64,000 nucleotides of DNA from an uncultured Lachnospiraceae bacterium (lineage in GTDB: Bacteria; Bacillota; Clostridia; Lachnospirales; Lachnospiraceae), in assembly GCA_947589155.1 (NCBI GenBank), contig CANQBH010000001.1:62001-126000 (forward strand). Reading direction: 5' to 3'. Below the pieces are notes generated by a model that was not told the DNA's origin, made no database searches, and saw only the letters and a program-made list of their open reading frames with translations. How positions within the stretch are numbered: position 1 is the first letter of the stretch; every line of letters starts with the position of its first letter. The translations under genes and the position numbers were made by a program. Shown here in pieces: positions 8,951 through 19,300 of this stretch.

Positions 8951-9952
8951 CTACTCCTTTGTTTCTTGTTTATGTGCTAAAGTCTGTTTGATCCGGATAT
9001 CGCTTCCGAAGAAGCGGATCGGCGTATAACTGCTGATGATGCGGGACGACGTGCGCTCCGAATACAGATCCCGAAGTTCTTTCATATCGAGATTGGTGGA
9101 GATCACGGTGGATCCGCCGCGCAGCAGCCGCTCGTTTAAGCAGAGGAACAACTGCGACGTGGTAAAGGAGTTGGAGAACTCCGTGCCCAGATCGTCGATG
9201 ATCAGAAGATCGCAGTCAAGGATCTGTTCGTGGGTCTCCGACGCGTCGGCGTCCTTGGAAAAGACGTTCTTCTCGAAGATCCGAAAGAGTTGGAACGCCG
9301 TAAAATAGATGACGGAGCATCCCTGATCCAGCAGCGCCCTTCCGATACAGTGGGAAAGGAACGTCTTGCCGGTGCCGGTATCGCCGTAGAGTAATAGATT
9401 ACCACCGCAGCGTTTGAAATTCTGCACAAAGATCTGTGCGGAATCGAAGGCATTATGGGCACATTCCAAAGAGGTCATGCCGCTTTTTTCGTCCCGCGCG
9501 CCGTCGTCGTAGAGATCGAAGCGAAAATGCGAAAAATCATGTCCGTCAGGCAGATCCGCCATCCGTGAGCGGGCGTAGAGCAGATCGATCGACGCCTGAA
9601 TCAGGCAGTGGCATTTCTGTCCGTTGATATAGCCGGTGTCTTTGCAGTCGGGGCAGCGGTACGGCGGCGTCAGGTAATCCGCCGGATAACCGGAGCCGGA
9701 CAGGAGCGTGAGGCGCTTCTGCCGGAGTTCCTGCAATTCCCGTTTCATGTGATCGACCGCGGAAGCGTCGCCGGATAACAACTGTTCGGCGCTTTGGGCG
9801 CAGAGTTCGGCGACCTTCTGATCAAGGCTTTCAAGTTCGGGAACGCGGAGATAGACTTCTTCTTCCCGTTCTCGGATCAAACGGCGGCGCTGCTGCTGCC
9901 GTTCCTGATAACCGCGCATGAGCGCGTCGTATTGCGTGTTGGTGAGTGCCAT
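8951..9952 (-). CDS. dnaI: DnaI/DnaC-like replicative helicase loader
   Basis: This 333-residue AAA+ ATPase should load the DnaB-type helicase during replication initiation and restart. A charged coiled-coil N-terminus is followed by a zinc-binding cluster (C100, C103, C114, C116), Walker A GDTGTGKT (190-197), Walker B LLIIDDLG (249-256) and the sensor region STNLDMKEL. The ATG follows AAGGAA, 10 nt after the dnaD stop. Gene order dnaD-dnaI matches the Firmicutes primosome, where DnaD recruits the loader-helicase complex. Confidence 0.9.
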   Translation of the reverse strand: MALTNTQYDALMRGYQERQQQRRRLIREREEEVYLRVPELESLDQKVAELCAQSAEQLLSGDASAVDHMKRELQELRQKRLTLLSGSGYPADYLTPPYRCPDCKDTGYINGQKCHCLIQASIDLLYARSRMADLPDGHDFSHFRFDLYDDGARDEKSGMTSLECAHNAFDSAQIFVQNFKRCGGNLLLYGDTGTGKTFLSHCIGRALLDQGCSVIYFTAFQLFRIFEKNVFSKDADASETHEQILDCDLLIIDDLGTEFSNSFTTSQLFLCLNERLLRGGSTVISTNLDMKELRDLYSERTSSRIISSYTPIRFFGSDIRIKQTLAHKQETKE

Positions 9953-9962
9953 GGTTTTTTCC

Positions 9963-11060
9963 TTATTTGCGTAGTAACTGCTGTTCTAACGCTTCGTAAT
10001 AATCATCGTCCTGCGGACGCTGATGGAAATTGTGGAAGCGGTTGTTGGCGGGACGGACGCTGAGGGAGGCGTTCGCCTTTTGCGCGGAGGCGGCGTGCGC
10101 CTGATCCAGCGTGCGGATCTCTTCCGGATGGCGGATGCCCTTTTCATGCCAACTGGTCAGGATGGAGTCGGCGTAACTGAAATTCGCCCTGCCGGTGTTG
10201 CTGATCGTGCGGGCGCAGGCTTCCGTGATGATGTCCAGAGTAAAGCCGTAAAGGCCCGTCCACTTTTCGATGAAGGCGATCTCCTTATCGATCAGGCTGC
10301 GGCCGGAGATCCCGAAGGCCTTCATGACCGCGTAATAGGTCTGCGAGTGGATGTTTGCGGACTGTCTTGCCTCATCCGCGCTGCGGATGTTTTCGTCCGC
10401 CCAGTTCAGCGCGACCTTGTTCATGTAGCGGATATTCGGATGCCCTTTGTCAATGCAGTATTCGATCAGGTATTCGATCAGATCGAATGGAAAATGCAGT
10501 TCGTCATACCAGTAGAAGATCGTATTGAGATCCGTTGAGGTCAGGGGCCGCTTTAGGTAAGTCTCGACCGCGTAGAGCAGATCGCCGACCTCGTTCTGCG
10601 ACTTGAAGGACAGGATCTTGTCCGCGGAGTAGACCGGCGTCTCGGAACGCGAAACGGGCGCCGCGGGTGCAGCAGGCGCAGGAATCGCGGCGGGCGCGGA
10701 GATCACAGCCGGAGCAGGGGACGCGGACGGCGCGGAAACGGAGAGCGCGGAAACGGACGACGCTTCCGGCTCAACGAAGCAGATTCCGGTCAGGTTGGAA
10801 TCGCAGTCGTATTCCAACTTTAACAGGTCAAGGTTCTCCCAGTAGGCGAGCGCGCGATGCACGTCGTTTTCCGTGTAGTGGAACTTGTCCGCCAAAGCGG
10901 AAATGGAAAAACGGCCCCCGCTCTGCTGGAGAAGGCGCAAAAGATACAGGTAGATCTTTACGAACTCCCCGTTAGCGTCCTGGATATAATGATCGATGAA
11001 AATATTCGGCACGGCGGTCGTGTGACGGCCGCGGTCGGTATGCAGAACAATATCTCCCAT
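9963..11060 (-). CDS. dnaD: DnaD-domain primosome protein
   Basis: The 365-residue protein has an N-terminal winged-helix DnaD/DnaB2 region (about 1-100), an Ala/Pro-rich low-complexity linker (about 105-145, repeats of APA/SAPS) and a C-terminal DnaD-like module (about 215-300). DnaD proteins remodel origin DNA and help load the helicase via DnaI, which is encoded next. A promoter lies at 11093-11121 and perfect 9-mer DnaA boxes lie further upstream (11177-11264). The linker is long for the family and may be a flexible tether. Confidence 0.87.
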   Translation of the reverse strand: MGDIVLHTDRGRHTTAVPNIFIDHYIQDANGEFVKIYLYLLRLLQQSGGRFSISALADKFHYTENDVHRALAYWENLDLLKLEYDCDSNLTGICFVEPEASSVSALSVSAPSASPAPAVISAPAAIPAPAAPAAPVSRSETPVYSADKILSFKSQNEVGDLLYAVETYLKRPLTSTDLNTIFYWYDELHFPFDLIEYLIEYCIDKGHPNIRYMNKVALNWADENIRSADEARQSANIHSQTYYAVMKAFGISGRSLIDKEIAFIEKWTGLYGFTLDIITEACARTISNTGRANFSYADSILTSWHEKGIRHPEEIRTLDQAHAASAQKANASLSVRPANNRFHNFHQRPQDDDYYEALEQQLLRK

Positions 11061-11092
11061 AGTCAGTCAGATCCTCTCTTCTTAGCAAAAGG

Positions 11093-11121
11093 ATTATAGC
11101 ATACAACGTTGCCCTTGAGAA
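11093..11121 (-). promoter_or_regulatory. Sigma-A promoter for dnaD-dnaI-prs
   Basis: On the minus strand the -10 is a perfect TATAAT (11098-11093) and the -35 TTCTCA (11121-11116) is 17 bp away. It lies about 35 bp upstream of the dnaD ATG. Confidence 0.6.
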
Positions 11122-11176
11122 GTAAAAAGTAATCCCCAATCCCAGTAGAATCAAGGGTTGCGGTGGAATGCGATTT

Positions 11177-11264
11177 TGTGGATAAGTGGAAAAAACAGCC
11201 AAAATTCGGGCATAAAAAATCCACAAGAGAAAGGAGATAAGTGCGCCCTTTCAATTGTGGATAA
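11177..11264. promoter_or_regulatory. Perfect DnaA-box 9-mers upstream of dnaD
   Basis: TGTGGATAA, the complement of the consensus box TTATCCACA, occurs at 11177-11185 and 11256-11264 in the same orientation. A 7/9 match in the other orientation lies at 11217-11225. The 11256 copy is also an arm of the murC terminator stem, so only the 11177 copy is free of that explanation. The sites lie 56-143 bp upstream of the dnaD -35. Confidence 0.5.
11214..11262 (-). terminator. Rho-independent terminator after murC
   Basis: On the minus strand ATCCACAA (11262-11255) pairs with TTGTGGAT (11226-11219), with an inner GAAAGG/CCTTTC stem, followed by a T run (11219-11214). It begins 12 nt past the murC stop. 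Confidence 0.75.
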
Positions 11265-11273
11265 AGTGGACAA

Positions 11274-12662
11274 TCAAAGATCTAAAAGATGATCCCCAAT
11301 CGTTACAACGTCTCCCGCCCCCATAGTTATCAACAAATCGCCGTTCATACATTTTTTTTCTAAAAACGATTCGATTTCCGCAAACGTCGGGAAGTAATAA
11401 CACTCCGTGCCCGTTTCTTTTAATAAGGAAAGGATATCCTGCGAACTGACGCCGTAGACGTCCTGCTCGCGCGCCGCGTAGATATCCGCCAGCACGACGA
11501 TATCCGCGAGGGAGAGGGCTTTGGCAAAGTCTTTCAGGAAGGCTTTGGTGCGGGTGTAGGTGTGCGGCTGGAAGACGCAGATGATCCGGTCCCTGCCGTA
11601 ATTCTTTGCCGCGGTCAGCGAAGCCGTGATCTCGGTCGGGTGGTGCGCGTAGTCGTCGATAACGACCGCGCCGCGGTAGTCGCCCTTATACTGGAAGCGG
11701 CGGTCCGCGCCGCTGAAGCCGGAGAGGCCGAGGGCGATCTGTTCCCACGGAAGCCCCATCGTCAGGCAGAGCGCGATTACGGCGAGCGCGTTGCCGATAT
11801 TGTGGCGGCCCGGCACGTTCAGCCGGACGGCGGGCAGTTCGCCGCCGCAGAAAACCGGCGTAAATCCGCCGCAGCCCTTGTCGTAGGAAATGTCTTTGGC
11901 ATAGCAGTCAAAGTCCTCGGAAAAACCAAAGGTGATCACGCGGCAGTCCGTATCGGCGCAGAGTTCTTCATAGGAAGGGATCTCGCCGTTGATGATGAGC
12001 GCGCCGTCCGGTTTTGTGTTGGAGGCAAATCTGCGGAAGGAAGCGCGCACATCGTCCAGATCCTTAAAAAAGTCCATATGCTCCGCTTCCACGTTCAGGA
12101 TCACGCTGTATTTCGGGAAGAAGGAGTGATAACTGTTCGTGTATTCGCAGGCCTCCGTGATAAAGAGGTCGGAATCGCCGACATGGATGTTGCTGCCGAT
12201 CGAGCGGAGGATGCCGCCGACGGAGATCGTCGGGTCGTCGGTTCCGGCAAGGAACACCTGACTGGCCATGGAAGTCGTCGTCGTCTTTCCGTGCGTGCCC
12301 GCGACCGCGACGGAGCGCCCGTAGCGTTCCATGATCTGGCCGAGGAGTTCCGCGCGGGTCAGCATCGGGATCTTGAGCGCCGACGCTTTGGCGTATTCCG
12401 GATTGTCGGGACGGATCGCCGCGGTATATATGACATAATTCAGATCTTTGGTTATATTTTCTTCTGTTTGCGAATAAGATATAGAAGCCCCAAGACGGAC
12501 AAGCCGTTTGGTAAGATCGGACTCCCTTGTGTCGGAACCCGTGACCGTGTAGCCCATTTTTAAGAGGATCTCGGCAAGGCCGCTCATGCTGATGCCGCCG
12601 ATCCCGATAAAATGCACGCGCGCAGGTTTTGAAAAATCGATTTCGTACATAGTGGTTTCCAT
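11274..12662 (-). CDS. murC: UDP-N-acetylmuramate--L-alanine ligase
   Basis: The 462-residue enzyme adds L-alanine to UDP-MurNAc in the cytoplasm, the first amino-acid step of peptidoglycan stem synthesis. The UDP-binding motif GIGGISMSGLA (20-30), the ATP loop GTHGKTTT (122-129), the central-domain EACEY and the C-terminal DDYAHHPTEI segment identify MurC and separate it from MurD/E/F. The ATG at 12662 has a poor ribosome site; an in-frame ATG at 12650 (residue 5) is an alternative start. It is monocistronic, with its own promoter and terminator. Confidence 0.95.
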   Translation of the reverse strand: METTMYEIDFSKPARVHFIGIGGISMSGLAEILLKMGYTVTGSDTRESDLTKRLVRLGASISYSQTEENITKDLNYVIYTAAIRPDNPEYAKASALKIPMLTRAELLGQIMERYGRSVAVAGTHGKTTTTSMASQVFLAGTDDPTISVGGILRSIGSNIHVGDSDLFITEACEYTNSYHSFFPKYSVILNVEAEHMDFFKDLDDVRASFRRFASNTKPDGALIINGEIPSYEELCADTDCRVITFGFSEDFDCYAKDISYDKGCGGFTPVFCGGELPAVRLNVPGRHNIGNALAVIALCLTMGLPWEQIALGLSGFSGADRRFQYKGDYRGAVVIDDYAHHPTEITASLTAAKNYGRDRIICVFQPHTYTRTKAFLKDFAKALSLADIVVLADIYAAREQDVYGVSSQDILSLLKETGTECYYFPTFAEIESFLEKKCMNGDLLITMGAGDVVTIGDHLLDL

Positions 12663-12697
12663 CCGTGATCTTTGTTATTGGTAAGTTACCTACTTCT

Positions 12698-12725
12698 ATT
12701 ATAATCGCGTCATGGCATTTTGCAA
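12698..12725 (-). promoter_or_regulatory. Sigma-A promoter for murC
   Basis: On the minus strand TTGCAA (12725-12720) and TATAAT (12703-12698) are separated by 16 bp, 36 bp upstream of the murC start. A 10-bp palindrome CTGTCGACAG (12734-12743) lies just upstream. Confidence 0.65.
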
Positions 12726-12831
12726 GAAAATTACTGTCGACAGGACGGCGCGGGGCGAAAAAAGGAGAAGGCCGCAGTTGTATAAATTGTCCAAGAAATT
12801 TCTGACAACGGAAATAATTTTGTGTATATTG

Positions 12832-12860
12832 TTGCGGAAAAAAGAGCATAATGCTATACT
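12832..12860 (+). promoter_or_regulatory. Sigma-A promoter for glgC-glgD-spoVG
   Basis: TTGCGG (12832-12837), a 17-bp spacer, then TATACT (12855-12860) with an extended TG just before it. It lies about 78 bp upstream of glgC. An imperfect inverted repeat TTGTC...GACAA around AGAAATTTCT (12787-12808) sits just upstream of the -35. Confidence 0.7.
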
Positions 12861-12937
12861 TTAATATACAATATGTTCCTTTTGAGGAAAAACTTTCAGG
12901 ATTGGCATACCTGAAAAGAGACGTGAGGTGAAAGACT

Positions 12938-14212
12938 ATGATTCGAAAAGAAATGATCGCCATGCTGCTTGCGGGAGGACAAGGCAGCAGGCTGGGGGTA
13001 TTGACTTCCGATGTGGCGAAGCCGGCGGTATCTTTCGGCGGAAAATACCGTATTATCGATTTTCCTCTCAGCAACTGTATCAATTCCGGAATCGATACGG
13101 TGGGCGTGCTGACGCAGTATCAGCCGCTGGTCTTAAATTCCCATATCGGGATCGGTATCCCGTGGGATCTGGATCGCAATAACGGCGGCGTCGCCGTCCT
13201 CCCTCCATATGAAAAGAGCGATTCGAGCGAATGGTATTCCGGCACGGCCAACGCCATCTACCAGAACCTCAAGTATATGGAGAGTTACAATCCGGAATAT
13301 GTTCTGATCCTTTCGGGGGATCACATCTACAAGATGGATTACGAGGCGATGCTGGATTTCCACAAGCAGAACGAAGCGGACGTGACGATCGCGGCGATTC
13401 CGGTGCCGATGGAGGAGGCGAGCCGTTTTGGTATCGTGGTCACGGACGAGCAGAAGCAGATCAAGGAATTTGAAGAAAAGCCGGAGATGCCGAGCAGCAA
13501 TCTGGCGTCCATGGGCATCTATATCTTCAGCTGGCAGGTGTTAAAGGACTCGCTGATCGCGATGAAGGATCAGAGCAACTGCGACTTCGGCAAGCACATC
13601 ATCCCGTACTGCCACGAGAACGGCAAGCGCCTGTTTGCTTACGAGTTTAACGACTACTGGAAGGACGTCGGAACGCTCGGTTCTTATTGGGAAGCCAATA
13701 TGGAACTGATCGATCTGATTCCGGAGTTTAACCTCTATGAGGAGTTCTGGAAGATCTATACCAAGCAGGACATCATAGAGCCGCAGTACATATCCGCGGA
13801 AGCGAAGGTGGAACGCGCGATCATCGGTGCGGGCGCGCAGATCTACGGCGAAGTGCAGAGCTGCGTCTTAGGCGCGGGCGTCGTGATCGAAGAAGGCGCC
13901 GTCGTGCGGGATTCGATCCTCATGGAAGGGACAAGGGTCCGGCGCGGCGCGATCATCGACAAGGCGATCCTTGCGGAAAACTGCGACATCGGAGAGGGCG
14001 TGCAGATCGGCGTGGGCGAAGAAGCGCCGAGCCGTCTGAACGCCAGCATTTATGCGTTCGGTCTTGCGACGCTCGGTGAAGATACGGTGATCCCCGCAAA
14101 TGTCAGGATCGGAAAGAATACCGCGATCAAGGGCAGGACGACAGAAGAAGATTATCCAAACGGCGAACTGGCCGGCGGCGGATACATCATTAAGGTAGGT
14201 GAAGAAGCATGA
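12938..14212 (+). CDS. glgC: Glucose-1-phosphate adenylyltransferase, catalytic subunit
   Basis: The 424-residue enzyme makes ADP-glucose from glucose 1-phosphate and ATP, the committed step of glycogen synthesis. The nucleotide loop [13 protein letters not shown] is intact, as are [22 protein letters not shown] and the glucose-1-phosphate region [15 protein letters not shown]. The C-terminus is a left-handed beta-helix (from about residue 285) that carries allosteric sites in this family. The start follows GAGGTG. The gene overlaps glgD by 4 bp, so the two subunits are translationally coupled. Confidence 0.95.
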   Translation: MIRKEMIAMLLAGGQGSRLGVLTSDVAKPAVSFGGKYRIIDFPLSNCINSGIDTVGVLTQYQPLVLNSHIGIGIPWDLDRNNGGVAVLPPYEKSDSSEWYSGTANAIYQNLKYMESYNPEYVLILSGDHIYKMDYEAMLDFHKQNEADVTIAAIPVPMEEASRFGIVVTDEQKQIKEFEEKPEMPSSNLASMGIYIFSWQVLKDSLIAMKDQSNCDFGKHIIPYCHENGKRLFAYEFNDYWKDVGTLGSYWEANMELIDLIPEFNLYEEFWKIYTKQDIIEPQYISAEAKVERAIIGAGAQIYGEVQSCVLGAGVVIEEGAVVRDSILMEGTRVRRGAIIDKAILAENCDIGEGVQIGVGEEAPSRLNASIYAFGLATLGEDTVIPANVRIGKNTAIKGRTTEEDYPNGELAGGGYIIKVGEEA

Positions 14213-15348
14213 AAGCATTAGGAATTATCTTAGCGGGCGGCAACAGTAGCAGAATGAGGAACCTTTCGGAGAAGCGCGCCATATCCGCCATGTCCGTGGG
14301 GTGCAGTTACCGCTGTATCGATTTTGTTTTGAGCAACATGACCAATTCCAACATCCAGACGGTGGCGGTGCTGAGCCAGTACAACGCCCGCTCGTTGAAC
14401 GAACATCTCAATTCCTCAAAATGGTGGAATTTCGGAAGGAAGCAGGGCGGCCTGTTTTTGTTCACGCCGACCGTCACGACGGACAACAGCTGGTGGTACC
14501 GCGGAACGGCGGATGCGATGTGGCAGAATATCGACTTCCTCAAAAAACGCCACGAGCCGTACGTCGTGATCGCGAGCGGCGACTGCGTCTATAAACTGGA
14601 CTTCAACAAAGTGCTGGATTACCATATCCAGCGGCAGTCGGATATCACCGTGGTCTGCGCGAAACTGCCAAAGGGCGACGACGCCCGCAGGTTTGGCGTG
14701 GTGCAGCTTGACATGGACGGCAGGGTCGTCGAATTTGAAGAAAAGCCGATGGTCGCCAAGTCGGACATCGTTTCCACCGGCGTTTACGTTATCCGGCGCA
14801 GGGTGCTGATCGAACTGCTCGAGGAGTGCAACGAAGAAGGCAGATACAATTTTGTTACAGATATACTGATTCGTCAGAAAGGTCTTAAGAAGATCTACGG
14901 CTATATGCTGGAGGGGTATTGGAGCAATATCTCATCCGTAGACAGTTATTATCGGACCAACATGGATTTCCTTGATCGGGAAGTCAGGGAGTATTTCTTT
15001 CACCAGGAGCCTCAGATCTTTTCAAAGACCTATGATTTGCCGCCGGCAAAATACAATGCAGGATCAAAAGTCACCAACAGCCTTGTGGCGAGCGGGTGCA
15101 TCATCAACAGTACGGTGGAAAATTCCGTGCTCTTCAAGAAGGTCTTCGTAGGAAACAACAGCGTGATCAAAAATTCCATCATACTGAACGGATCCTATAT
15201 CGGGGACAACGTACATATCGAAAACTGCATTGTCGAAAGTTCAGAAACGCTGCTGAGCGGCAGCACCTATATTGGAGAGGAAGGAGTGATGATCATCTCA
15301 GAAAAGAAAAAAAGATATGAGGCACAAGAGATGAACGGGGAGGAGTAA
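14209..15348 (+). CDS. glgD: GlgD, regulatory paralogue of ADP-glucose pyrophosphorylase
   Basis: The 379-residue protein resembles GlgC along its whole length, but the nucleotide loop has changed to [13 protein letters not shown], losing the second glycine-rich position, and [10 protein letters not shown] replaces the GlgC motif. This is characteristic of GlgD, which in Firmicutes forms a heteromer with GlgC and modulates its activity and allosteric response. It starts at the ATGA overlap with glgC and ends 4 bp before spoVG, so all three may share a transcript. A separate active function is unlikely given the altered loop. Confidence 0.92.
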   Translation: MKALGIILAGGNSSRMRNLSEKRAISAMSVGCSYRCIDFVLSNMTNSNIQTVAVLSQYNARSLNEHLNSSKWWNFGRKQGGLFLFTPTVTTDNSWWYRGTADAMWQNIDFLKKRHEPYVVIASGDCVYKLDFNKVLDYHIQRQSDITVVCAKLPKGDDARRFGVVQLDMDGRVVEFEEKPMVAKSDIVSTGVYVIRRRVLIELLEECNEEGRYNFVTDILIRQKGLKKIYGYMLEGYWSNISSVDSYYRTNMDFLDREVREYFFHQEPQIFSKTYDLPPAKYNAGSKVTNSLVASGCIINSTVENSVLFKKVFVGNNSVIKNSIILNGSYIGDNVHIENCIVESSETLLSGSTYIGEEGVMIISEKKKRYEAQEMNGEE

Positions 15349-15352
15349 TGGT

Positions 15353-15622
15353 ATGGAAGTAACAGATGTGCGGATCCGCAAGATGGAAAAGGAAGGAAAG
15401 ATGAAAGCGGTGGTATCGATCACTTTGGACGGCGAGTTCGTGGTGCACGATATCAAGATCATCGAAGGCGAGAAGGGATTGTTTATCGCGATGCCGAGCC
15501 GGAAGACGGCGGAAGGCGAATACAAAGACATCGCGCATCCGATCAAATCTTCGACGAGAGAGCAGATCCAAAATTCCATTTTGCAGATGTATAACGAGCA
15601 GCTGCTTCAACAGGAAGAGTGA
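15353..15622 (+). CDS. spoVG: Septation/sporulation regulator SpoVG
   Basis: The 89-residue protein has the conserved start [10 protein letters not shown] and the SpoVG signature [11 protein letters not shown], followed by [15 protein letters not shown]. SpoVG is a small nucleic-acid-binding regulator that affects asymmetric septation, sporulation and virulence genes in Firmicutes. It follows glgD with a 4-bp gap and an AGGAG site that overlaps the glgD stop. In Bacillus spoVG also lies upstream of pth and mfd, so its presence here reflects old synteny. A strong terminator follows. Confidence 0.96.
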   Translation: MEVTDVRIRKMEKEGKMKAVVSITLDGEFVVHDIKIIEGEKGLFIAMPSRKTAEGEYKDIAHPIKSSTREQIQNSILQMYNEQLLQQEE

Positions 15623-15635
15623 TACCATAAAAAAC

Positions 15636-15677
15636 AAAAGGTTGTGCGCAGACGAGGTCTGCGGCACAGCCTTTTTT
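15636..15677 (+). terminator. Rho-independent terminator after spoVG
   Basis: A 14-bp stem with one bulge (AGGTTGTGC-GCAGAC pairing with GTCTGCGGCACAGCCT) around a GAG loop is followed by TTTTTT (15672-15677). Confidence 0.85.
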
Positions 15678-15719
15678 CTTTGCCGAAGGAAAGATTTTTT
15701 GCGGCGGCCGTGACGGCGG

Positions 15720-15748
15720 TGGACGAAGGGAGGGTTTTCTGCTATATT
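15720..15748 (+). promoter_or_regulatory. Possible sigma-A promoter for pth-mfd
   Basis: TGGACG (15720-15725), a 17-bp spacer and TATATT (15743-15748), 31 bp upstream of pth and after the spoVG terminator. The -35 matches 4 of 6 bases. Confidence 0.45.
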
Positions 15749-15779
15749 GTTAAAAGGATTTTTTGGAAAGAGGAAGCGG

Positions 15780-16358
15780 ATGAAGATCATTGTCGGCCTG
15801 GGCAATCCGGGAGAAAAATACGAAAAAACAAGGCATAACGCGGGCTTTGACGTCATAGACTTGCTTGCAGAGACCTATGGGATAGAGACGGCGCAGGAAA
15901 AGCACAGGGCGAAGATCGGCAAAGGTCGGATCGAAGGCGTTCCGGTGCTGCTGGTCAAACCGCAGACGTTTATGAACCTCAGCGGCGAAAGCGTGGCGGA
16001 GATCCTGCATTATTACAAGGCGGATCCCGAGGAGGATCTGCTCGTCATTTCCGACGACGTGACGCTTGACGTGGGGATGCTGCGCGTCCGCAGGAAGGGG
16101 AGCGCGGGCGGACACAACGGCCTGAAGAATATCATTGAACATTGCGGCACGCAGGAGTTTCCGAGGCTGCGCGTCGGGGTCGGCCATGTGCCGCCGGAGT
16201 GCGATATGATCCGACATGTGCTGGGAAGGCTGCCCGCGGAGGAGCGGCCGATATTAGAGAAAGCCTGCCGCCGCGCGGTGAAAGCGGTGGCGTGTATCCT
16301 GACGGAAGATGTGGATACGGCGATGAATCTGTATAATGGGAAAGTCAGTGAAGAATGA
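15780..16358 (+). CDS. pth: Peptidyl-tRNA hydrolase
   Basis: The 192-residue enzyme releases peptides from tRNAs dropped by stalled ribosomes, recycling tRNA. The N-terminus IIVGLGNPGEKYEKTRHNAG contains the catalytic histidine, and KPQTFMNLSGESV and GGHNGLKNI are further Pth signatures. ATG 15780 is chosen because AGAGGA lies just upstream and Pth proteins begin at MK-IVGLGNPG; an upstream TTG would add 11 unconserved residues. It overlaps mfd by 4 bp. The pth-mfd pair is conserved across Firmicutes. Confidence 0.96.
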   Translation: MKIIVGLGNPGEKYEKTRHNAGFDVIDLLAETYGIETAQEKHRAKIGKGRIEGVPVLLVKPQTFMNLSGESVAEILHYYKADPEEDLLVISDDVTLDVGMLRVRRKGSAGGHNGLKNIIEHCGTQEFPRLRVGVGHVPPECDMIRHVLGRLPAEERPILEKACRRAVKAVACILTEDVDTAMNLYNGKVSEE

Positions 16359-19300
16359 AAGTATTTTTGACGCCTTTGGAAGAAATGCCCGATGTGGCGC
16401 GGCTTTTGGAAAAGAGCAGGAAAGAGCGGAAACTGTATGAGATCGCGGGCGTGATCGACGCGCTGAAACCGCACCTGATCTACGGCATGGGTCATGACCG
16501 GAAGGTAAAACTGGTCGTGACCTATGATGAACTGCGCGCAAAAAGCCTCGCGGAGCATTGCAGGTTTTTTGAGGAGAACGTGCTGTATTATCCCGCGCGC
16601 GATCTTCTGTTCTACCAGTCGGATATCCACGGGAACGCGATGACCCGCGAGAGGCTTGCGGTCGTGCGCGCGCTGCTCGAAGGGCAGCCGCTTACGGTGG
16701 TGACGACGATCGGCGCGCTGATGAACAAAGCGCCGTCGCTCGATTCTTATAAGAACGGGATCTTTCGGATCGCTGCGGGGGATACGCTGCGCCTTTCTTT
16801 CCTGCGGGAGAGGCTTACGACGCTGGGCTACGAGACGGTGACGATGGTCGAGCACCCGGGCGAGATGGCGGTGCGCGGCGGGATCGTCGATCTTTTCCCG
16901 CTGACCGAGGAAGATCCGGTCCGGATAGAATTTTGGGGAGACGAGGTCGATTCCCTGCGCGCCTTCGACCGCGCGACGCAGAAATCTCTGGAAAATCTGG
17001 AGAGCATAACGGTCTATCCGGCGATGGAACTCGTGCTGACGGAGGACGAGGTGCGCGCGGGCTTAAAGGCCATGGAAAGCGAGGCGGAAGACCTCTATCA
17101 GAAATACCGGAAAGAGGGAAAGACCGAGGAGGCCTACCGGATCCGCAGCACCGTTTCCCGCGTGGCGGAGGAGAGCCGCGAGTGGGGGATCGGAAGCGAA
17201 CTGGAGACGTATCTGGAATATTTTATGGAAGAAGGCGACAGCATACTTTCCTATTTTCCCGACGAGGCGATGGTCTTTCTGGACGAACCGCTCCGCCTGA
17301 AGCAGCACGGACAGGCCGTCGAGCAGGAGTTTGCGGAGAGTATGCTCCGCCGCCTTGAAAAGGGTTACTGCCTCCCGCGGCAGGTGCATATGCTGTTTTC
17401 GACGGAACAGGTCTTTGCGAGATTGCAGAAAAAAAACGGGATGATGTTCTGCGCACTGGACGGGCAGAGCGGGCCGCTGAAGGCCGCCGACGGGATCACG
17501 ATGCGCGCCGTATCCTCCGGCGCTTACAACAACCGTTTTGACCTTCTGCTCAAGGATCTCAAAGACTACCGGCGGAAAAAATACCGGATCCTTCTGCTTA
17601 CGCCCGGCCGGACGAGAGGAAAGCATCTCGCGGAGATCCTGCAGGATCAGGATCTTCCGTGTTTCTATACGGAGGATTACGACCACGGGATCCATCGGGG
17701 GGAGATCATGGTCGCGCCCGGCGATCTGGCGCGGGGATATGCGTTCCCCGAGGCGGAGTTTGTCATCCTTTCCGATCAGGATATGTTTGGCAAAAAGAAA
17801 AAGCGGCGCAGGACGGTCCGCTACGAAGGGGAAAGGATCGCCTCGTTTACCGATCTGGAGGTCGGGGATTACGTCGTGCATGAAAATCACGGCCTCGGCA
17901 TTTATCAGGGCTTTGAGAAGATACAGGTCGACAAGGTCATCAAGGACTATATCAAGATCGCCTACGCCAAAGGCGACCACCTCTACATACCGGTCACGCA
18001 GCTGGACGCCATCCAGAAGTACAGCGGCGCGGAGGGAAAGAAACCGAAACTCAATACGCTGGGCACGCAGGAGTGGACGCACACGAAGGAACGGGTGCGC
18101 AGCGCCGTCGGCGTCGTGGCGAAGGAACTCGTGGATCTGTACGCCCTGCGTCAGCAGGACAAGGGCTATGTGTACGGCCCCGATACCGTATGGCAGCGGG
18201 AATTTGAAGAGACCTTTCCTTATGAGGAGACGGAAGGGCAGCTGCAGGCGATCGAGGACGTAAAAAAAGATATGATGAGCCCGAAGATCATGGACCGTCT
18301 GATCTGCGGAGACGTCGGATACGGGAAGACCGAGATCGCGATCCGCGCGGCGTTCAAGGCCGTGCAGGAGGGCAAGCAGGTGGTCTACCTCGTGCCGACG
18401 ACGATCCTTGCCAACCAGCATTACCACACGTTTTTACAGAGGATGAGCCGCTATCCGGTCAAGATCGGACTGCTGTGCCGCTTCGTCGGCCCCGCGCAGC
18501 AGAAGGAGACGATCGCCGGATTAAAGAGCGGCGCGACGGATATCGTGATCGGCACGCACCGCCTGCTCTCGCAGGATGTGGCGTATAAGGATCTGGGGCT
18601 TTTGATCATCGACGAGGAGCAACGCTTCGGCGTCAGCCATAAGGAAAAGATCAAGCAGTTGAAAAAGAACGTGGACGTCCTGTCGCTTTCGGCGACGCCG
18701 ATTCCGCGGACGCTGCATATGAGCCTGATCGGGATCCGCGATATGAGCGTTCTCGAGGAAGCGCCGCTGGAGCGGCAGCCGATTCAGACGTTTGTCTTCG
18801 CTTACAACGAGGAGATGATACGGGAGGCGATCGTGCGGGAACTGGCGCGCGGCGGGCAGGTGTACTATGTCTATAACCGCGTCAACCGGATCGCGGACGT
18901 GGCGGCCACGATCGAGCAACTTGTGCCGGAAGCCAGAGTCGCGTATGCGCACGGCAAGATGGCGGAGTCCAAACTGGAGCAGATCATGTACCGGTTTGTC
19001 GACCGCGAGATCGACGTGCTGGTTTCCACGACGATCATTGAGATCGGTATGGATATCTCAAACGTCAATACGATCATGATCATGGACGCGGATCAGTTGG
19101 GGCTTTCGCAGCTCTATCAGCTGCGCGGGCGCGTGGGGCGGAGCAGTCGCACGGCCTACGCGTTTCTGATGTACCGGCAGGATAAGATGTTAAAAGAAGT
19201 GGCGGAGAAGCGCCTTGCGGCGATCAAGGAATTTACCGATCTTGGCAGCGGCTTTAAGATCGCGATGCGCGACCTCGAGATCCGCGGCGCGGGAAATATG

